This document shows, piece by piece, positions 63,240 to 64,000 of a stretch of DNA of 64,000 nt. How positions within the stretch are numbered: the stretch's first letter is position 1; the number at the start of each line of letters is the position of its first letter. A program made the position numbers and the translations under genes. The notes beneath the pieces were generated by a model. That model was not told where the DNA came from. It saw only the letters and a program-made list of their open reading frames with translations, and did not search any database. Origin of the DNA: Maribacter sp. 4G9 (GTDB taxonomy: Bacteria; Bacteroidota; Bacteroidia; Flavobacteriales; Flavobacteriaceae); contig NZ_MDGL01000193.1 in NCBI RefSeq assembly GCF_002742265.1, positions 38,870 to 102,869 of the forward strand, given 5' to 3'.

Positions 63240-63521
63240 ATGTCCCAAACCATAAACATAGAGGCACGGAAACCCGTTTGGATAGCATTATCAGAATTTT
63301 ATCTCGATACGGAATTGCAAGGGATGGATTTCAGACATATTGCCCGTATCATAATGGAAAGCCCATACTCTATTGAAGAAGTAAAGGAAATAAACAAATA
63401 TGAAATTTTTCCCGTGCTACAAAAAAACCTCACAAGCGTTGCTGGGGAATGGGCAGGATTCCAAGAAGAATGTCTCGTGGAGAACATTTTAAGGTCCCTA
63501 AAAAGACGAACCAAATTGTGA
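63240..63521 (+). CDS. Small DUF7079-like protein
   Basis: 93 residues, soluble. It starts with RKPVWIALSEFYLDTELQ and continues with HIARIIMESPYSIEEVKEINKYEIFPVLQKNLTSVAGEWAGFQEECLVENI. I recall a family of this kind (DUF7079) found in many bacteria with no known function. The start codon follows a small ATTGTT/AACAAT hairpin. No neighbour hints at a role. Confidence 0.65.
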   Translation: MSQTINIEARKPVWIALSEFYLDTELQGMDFRHIARIIMESPYSIEEVKEINKYEIFPVLQKNLTSVAGEWAGFQEECLVENILRSLKRRTKL

Positions 63522-63723
63522 AAATTTGTAATTAAGTGCTCTTGGTTGGCTTTTAAATGGATGCAAGAAGATAGTTGGAAACATTTGGGAAGGATATATT
63601 CTGAACTTAATAAGGGTCGATAGACCGATAACGCCAATCAATTTTAATCGCTACAATAAACCACTGGAAGTACAAAAAGGTTACCCCCTATATTCCAAGT
63701 CTACATAATAAATATACTATTTT
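63522..63723. other. Spacer before the insertion element
   Basis: Part of a stretch of about 320 bases without an intact gene. A 20-codon frame (63561-63623, MQEDSWKHLGRIYSELN) looks faintly coding but is too short to support. Otherwise nothing is seen before the gene remnant at 63724. Confidence 0.4.
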
Positions 63724-63817
63724 CTAAAACTCATACTTTCCTTTAAGTTCGTATTTCTTATCCGGGAATTTACAATTAGAATAATCTATTATAACCGTTT
63801 TGGCACTGGGGACGAAC
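63724..63817 (-). pseudogene. C-terminal remnant of a gene cut by the insertion element
   Basis: On the minus strand a frame ending in TAG at 63724-63726 reads FVPSAKTVIIDYSNCKF followed by a Lys-rich tail ending KYEF. It looks like a genuine protein end but has no start in the window. Upstream it runs into the end of the IS3-type element. The left boundary of the element is not certain; TGTAAGCTTCCCC at 63818 is a candidate end. The family is unknown. Confidence 0.45.
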
Positions 63818-63843
63818 TGTAAGCTTCCCCTAGATAGAACTGT

Positions 63844-64000
63844 TTATTTTTCTAAAACTTCATCAAAGTTATTGTTTTTAATTCCTTGAGCGGTACCGCT
63901 CAAGGAATTAAGCTCCAAATATTGCTTTGGGGACAGATATCCCAAGGCCTTATGTGGCCTATGATTGTTGTAATCCTCCATCCAAATCCTTGTCTGTTCC
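63844..64000 (-). CDS. IS3-family transposase (OrfB), C-terminal part
   Basis: The minus-strand frame from the window edge reads TRIWMEDYNNHRPHKALGYL then SPKQYLELN, the DDE-integrase C-terminus of IS3-family OrfB (Y-N-x-x-R-P-H-x-A-L-G-Y-x-S-P). It stops at TAA (63844-63846). The rest lies beyond base 64000. After SPKQYLELN the codons pass through a 34-base perfect palindrome and end NNNFDEVLEK. Confidence 0.85.
   Translation of the reverse strand, partial: EQTRIWMEDYNNHRPHKALGYLSPKQYLELNSLSGTAQGIKNNNFDEVLEK
63878..63911. repeat. 34-base perfect palindrome
   Basis: A perfect palindrome centred between 63894 and 63895 on the core CCGCTC/GAGCGG around GGTACC. It lies inside the 3' end of the transposase reading frame. 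No T-run follows on either strand. Confidence 0.7.

Larger units (their letters stand above)
63818..64000 (-). mobile_element. IS3-family insertion sequence, one end only
   Basis: The window ends inside this element. It is identified by the transposase C-terminus at 63844-64000. The outer end is guessed at 63818 from a terminal TG (TGTAAGCTTCCCCTAG), the usual TG...CA form of many IS3 elements; the matching end lies outside the window, so this cannot be checked here. Confidence 0.55.

Noticed and set aside
63561..63623. 20-residue frame MQEDSWKHLGRIYSELN after the DUF7079-like gene
   Set aside because: Too short, no promoter or overlap with a neighbour, and no second line of evidence.

Overview
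The window is chromosomal DNA of a marine-type member of the Flavobacteriaceae (phylum Bacteroidota). Reasons: several promoters match the Bacteroidota form TTTG-N15-20-TAnnTTTG; there is a SusC/SusD pair, a SprE/PorW-like type IX secretion protein and a family-typical ATP synthase locus (atpZ-x-atpBEFHAG without atpD/atpC); and several genes belong to families found almost only in flavobacteria. Names such as DUF6909, DUF6341, DUF6427, DUF5687, DUF4292 and DUF7079 are recalled from memory, not searched.

Region 1 (1-21900) is a surface-polysaccharide locus of the Wzx/Wzy type. It holds a Wzz-like co-polymerase, RfbB and RfbA for dTDP-4-keto-6-deoxyglucose, and a six-gene cassette (4889-9271) that reads like synthesis of a CMP-activated acidic sugar but uses an HpcH/HpaI aldolase and has no NeuB or KdsA. 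Then come an opposite-strand membrane-anchored beta-helix protein, an acyltransferase, a flippase, a 30-codon micro-gene nested between two ATGA overlaps, a glycosyltransferase with the three sialyltransferase motifs, an EpsG-like polymerase, a lipoprotein, an O-antigen-ligase-like protein, an initiating phosphoglycosyltransferase and a UDP-glucuronate decarboxylase. Several of these genes look more AT-rich than the housekeeping genes that follow.

Region 2 (21943-26132) is a flavobacterial core block: purD, two small membrane-protein families, DUF4254 and a GT9 glycosyltransferase. Region 3 (26129-36059, minus strand) is an operon-like run that looks like an arsenosugar-type pathway: a DUF2064 glycosyltransferase, SusC, SusD, a sodium:solute symporter, a metallophosphatase fused to a peroxidase-like domain, radical SAM ArsS and a TetR regulator. 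No ArsM is present.

Region 4 (36448-46808) has a Deg protease, a patatin-like lipase, an SLC13 permease, a PaaE-like reductase, a 1-kb gene-free stretch packed with repeats and hairpins, and a PadR-led ABC-transporter operon with a striking dyad upstream. Region 5 (47111-55929) carries sprE, a bactofilin and the ATP synthase operon, with a terminator-like hairpin after atpE. Region 6 (56070-63521) has an MFS exporter, a second flippase, dut, a TPR protein, a LolB-like lipoprotein, an EnvC-like protein, an aldo/keto reductase broken by one in-frame TAA, and a small DUF7079-type gene. The window ends inside an IS3-family element, with a gene remnant beside it. No tRNA, rRNA or CRISPR array was seen.
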